This document shows, piece by piece, positions 62,565 through 64,000 of a DNA stretch of 64,000 nucleotides (within the stretch, counting starts at the first letter, position 1; each line of letters opens with the position of its first letter). The notes below the pieces were generated by a model. That model made no database searches. It worked only from the letters and a program-made list of their open reading frames with translations, and was not told the DNA's origin. Both the position numbers and the translations under genes were made by a program. The DNA is taken from NCBI GenBank assembly GCA_963760935.1, contig CAVXFB010000003.1, positions 434,001-498,000 of the forward strand. The letters are read 5' to 3'. This DNA is from CAVXFB01 sp963760935 (GTDB lineage: Bacteria; Planctomycetota; Planctomycetia; Pirellulales; Thermoguttaceae).

Positions 62565-64000
62565 CTAAATTCGGTCAAGCATGTCCACCCAGCGAACCAA
62601 CTCCGCCAGCTCGTCATCGTCAAGATAACGAGTCACGTCGCCCGTTCGCTTCATTGTCACCGGGATGCCCTTTTCACGAAAGGCCGCAGCCGAGCTCTCA
62701 ACCTGCCTACGAATCGTCGACTTGTCGGCCGCAGCCATATAGACGGCCAGTCGCCTGAGAGGATCGTTTTCTGGCACTTCGCCCTGCGGCGCCGCCTCGA
62801 CGGCAGCCACCGCCCGGATCGCCTCGAGATTGCGCAAGGCCGCGGCGAAGGCCAGCAAACCGCCCGATTCATAACCGTGAACCACTACCCGGCTTGGATC
62901 CACATCGTACTTTGCGGCCACCTCGATGAGCAAACGTGGCACCAAGGCCGCTTCGCCCGACGTCCAATGCGCCGCGTCGGCTGCCTTCGGCGCCACCAGA
63001 ATCAGATCGTAGCGTTCGCACAGCGGCTTCCACCGCGCCAGTAGCTGCGGCCAATCGACGCCGTCTGGCCCGTGCAACCATATTACCACGCCATAGGGCA
63101 CGCTCGCCGAGTATCCGTCCGGAACGTACGCCCGGGTCTCGTTCGCAAACTCGGGCACCTTAAGAGAAATCGACCCCACAGCCGGCCGAGCAGCATCCTC
63201 TTTCAGTTCGCTGCTTCTCGCCGGCGGCAAGTCCTTTGGCGGAAGACTCTCGGGAAGCGCGGTCAGCGTGGCGTTCACCTTTCTCACGACGCCGGCGCGG
63301 CTCAGCTCAAGTTCCACCTCGGATCCCGGCTCAATCAGGCCCATCTTCGTCATGAGCTCGATGCGGTTTTCGAGTGGCTCGCCTTGCAGCGAGACGACCG
63401 TGTCGTCCGTAGTGACACCCACCCTGTCCGCAGGGCTGCCCGGATATACGTACCGAACGCCAACTCCATCTTCCTTATCGGTACGCAAAGGCAGAATGCC
63501 GAAAAAGCCGTGCTGGAAGGGCGGAAGCTTCGCCACCAATTGGAGCTCGCGCTCGATTCGCTGCTGCCCGCGGAGAACCGTCACGTGCACCTTGTCACCG
63601 GCATACCGATGGCCGAGTTCCTGTTTCAGGTCCGCCGTGCGAACAATCTTTCGGCCGTCAATCTCCAGCACGCGATCCCCGACCTTCAGCCCCGCTTCGG
63701 CTGCGGGCGACTTCTGCCGGCAATGGGCGATCACCGGCTCGCCCGTATACAGGCTTGGCCCCTTCATACTGATGCCGGCCAGCCCGGGCGAGAGGTCCTC
63801 CCCCTTTTTCAGACGAGGCAGCACTTTCTGAATCTGCTCCAGGGGAATGGCGAAGCCGATGCCGGAATCGTACCACTCGACGCCGGCCGTCTCATCGGCC
63901 GCCTCGGGCGACAGGGGCACCAGCACGCCCAATACACGGCCATGAATATCCACCAGCGGGCCGCCATAGTTGTTCGGCGACACCGCCGCATCGGTTTGAA
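62565..64000 (-). CDS. HtrA-like inactive protease/PDZ/alpha-beta hydrolase fusion, 5' end cut by window edge
   Basis: At least 478 residues; the frame is open to the right edge. The visible start reads 'QTDAAVSPNNYGGPLVDI', the C-terminal part of a trypsin-like HtrA domain in which the serine of GNSGGP is replaced by Tyr (NNYGGP). Two PDZ domains follow ('AAEAGLKVGDRVLEIDGRK' and 'SPADRVGVTTDDTVVSLQG'). The last 230 residues look like an alpha/beta hydrolase ('GVVIWLHGPDGVDWPQLL', 'VVVHGYESGGLLAFAAAL'), where the Ser sits in YESGG and not the usual GxSxG. Probably periplasmic. Catalytic activity of either enzyme domain is doubtful; a scaffold or sensor role is possible. Confidence 0.8.
   Translation of the reverse strand, partial: QTDAAVSPNNYGGPLVDIHGRVLGVLVPLSPEAADETAGVEWYDSGIGFAIPLEQIQKVLPRLKKGEDLSPGLAGISMKGPSLYTGEPVIAHCRQKSPAAEAGLKVGDRVLEIDGRKIVRTADLKQELGHRYAGDKVHVTVLRGQQRIERELQLVAKLPPFQHGFFGILPLRTDKEDGVGVRYVYPGSPADRVGVTTDDTVVSLQGEPLENRIELMTKMGLIEPGSEVELELSRAGVVRKVNATLTALPESLPPKDLPPARSSELKEDAARPAVGSISLKVPEFANETRAYVPDGYSASVPYGVVIWLHGPDGVDWPQLLARWKPLCERYDLILVAPKAADAAHWTSGEAALVPRLLIEVAAKYDVDPSRVVVHGYESGGLLAFAAALRNLEAIRAVAAVEAAPQGEVPENDPLRRLAVYMAAADKSTIRRQVESSAAAFREKGIPVTMKRTGDVTRYLDDDELAELVRWVDMLDRI

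Noticed and set aside
1..64000. CRISPR array or phage structural genes
   Set aside because: No regularly spaced direct repeats with unique spacers were seen; the only tandem arrays (34178-34246 and 45631-45696) have no spacers. No capsid, terminase or tail genes were recognised.

Overview
The window reads as a GC-rich bacterial chromosome segment, most probably from a planctomycete (Pirellulales-like), perhaps assembled from a metagenome. The arguments are family content (two PEP-CTERM secreted proteins, a Cys-rich secreted protein of a type familiar from planctomycetes, a DUF3592/arrestin-like/P-loop gene set, multiheme cytochromes, a three-domain HtrA-like hydrolase) and scattered transposase debris. 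The lineage is inferred; there is no rRNA or phylogenetic marker set to prove it. Several otherwise intact genes carry a single-base frameshift (near 4.1, 7.5, 15.6, 32.6, 33.2, 44.1, 60.1 and 61.6 kb), which suggests sequence errors as much as real decay.

Layout. 0-5.4 kb: a respiratory region. A multiheme cytochrome (11 CxxCH, cut by the left edge) and a tetraheme cytochrome run leftward; a Rieske protein, a long cytochrome b and a nine-heme membrane cytochrome c run rightward. 5.5-9.1 kb: a transposase remnant, a TPR membrane protein, rluD, a molybdenum-carrier-like protein and a small zinc-ribbon protein. 9.7-14 kb: a beta-barrel porin, then atpC, atpD and atpG, whose upstream atpA is missing and replaced by an IS701-type element (14289-15818) with perfect 17-bp inverted repeats. 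16.4-17.9 kb: a GT-C glycosyltransferase. 17.9-24.7 kb: a complete leftward hdrCBA-mvhDGA operon, predicted to be a cytoplasmic hydrogenase/heterodisulfide-reductase electron-bifurcating complex. 25-30.5 kb: a sugar-nucleotide epimerase, a subtilase-like PEP-CTERM protein and glmS. 30.5-34.4 kb: repeats, a dead transposase and a frameshifted UvrD/PcrA helicase. 34.4-38.1 kb: an RpoA-CTD-like protein, then four tightly packed genes ending in hemH. 38.1-41.4 kb: a zinc-ribbon protein, an aldo/keto reductase, an orphan and a PH-domain protein.

41.5-43.5 kb is a recombination graveyard: a copy of the tdh 5' end, palindromic repeats, tRNA-Val(GAC), an integrase stub, an IS110 remnant and a copy of the mutM 5' end. 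43.5-53.2 kb: a phosphotriesterase-like PEP-CTERM protein, mutM with an in-frame repeat insertion, a TPR protein, galM, a Tat-type sugar isomerase-like protein, a Gfo/Idh/MocA oxidoreductase, a HEAT-repeat protein and tdh. A Doc-type toxin-antitoxin pair sits between tdh and kbl, bounded by a perfect 23-bp direct repeat. 55.2-64 kb: flavin reductase-like, HAD hydrolase, sensor histidine kinase, thioredoxin/NHL protein, Cys-rich protein, OprP-like porin, a small membrane protein and the partial PDZ hydrolase.

Taken together the genes suggest a Gram-negative-type cell with flexible respiration: H2-linked electron bifurcation in the cytoplasm, a bc-type complex feeding multiheme cytochromes, an ATP synthase, and a set of exported proteins.
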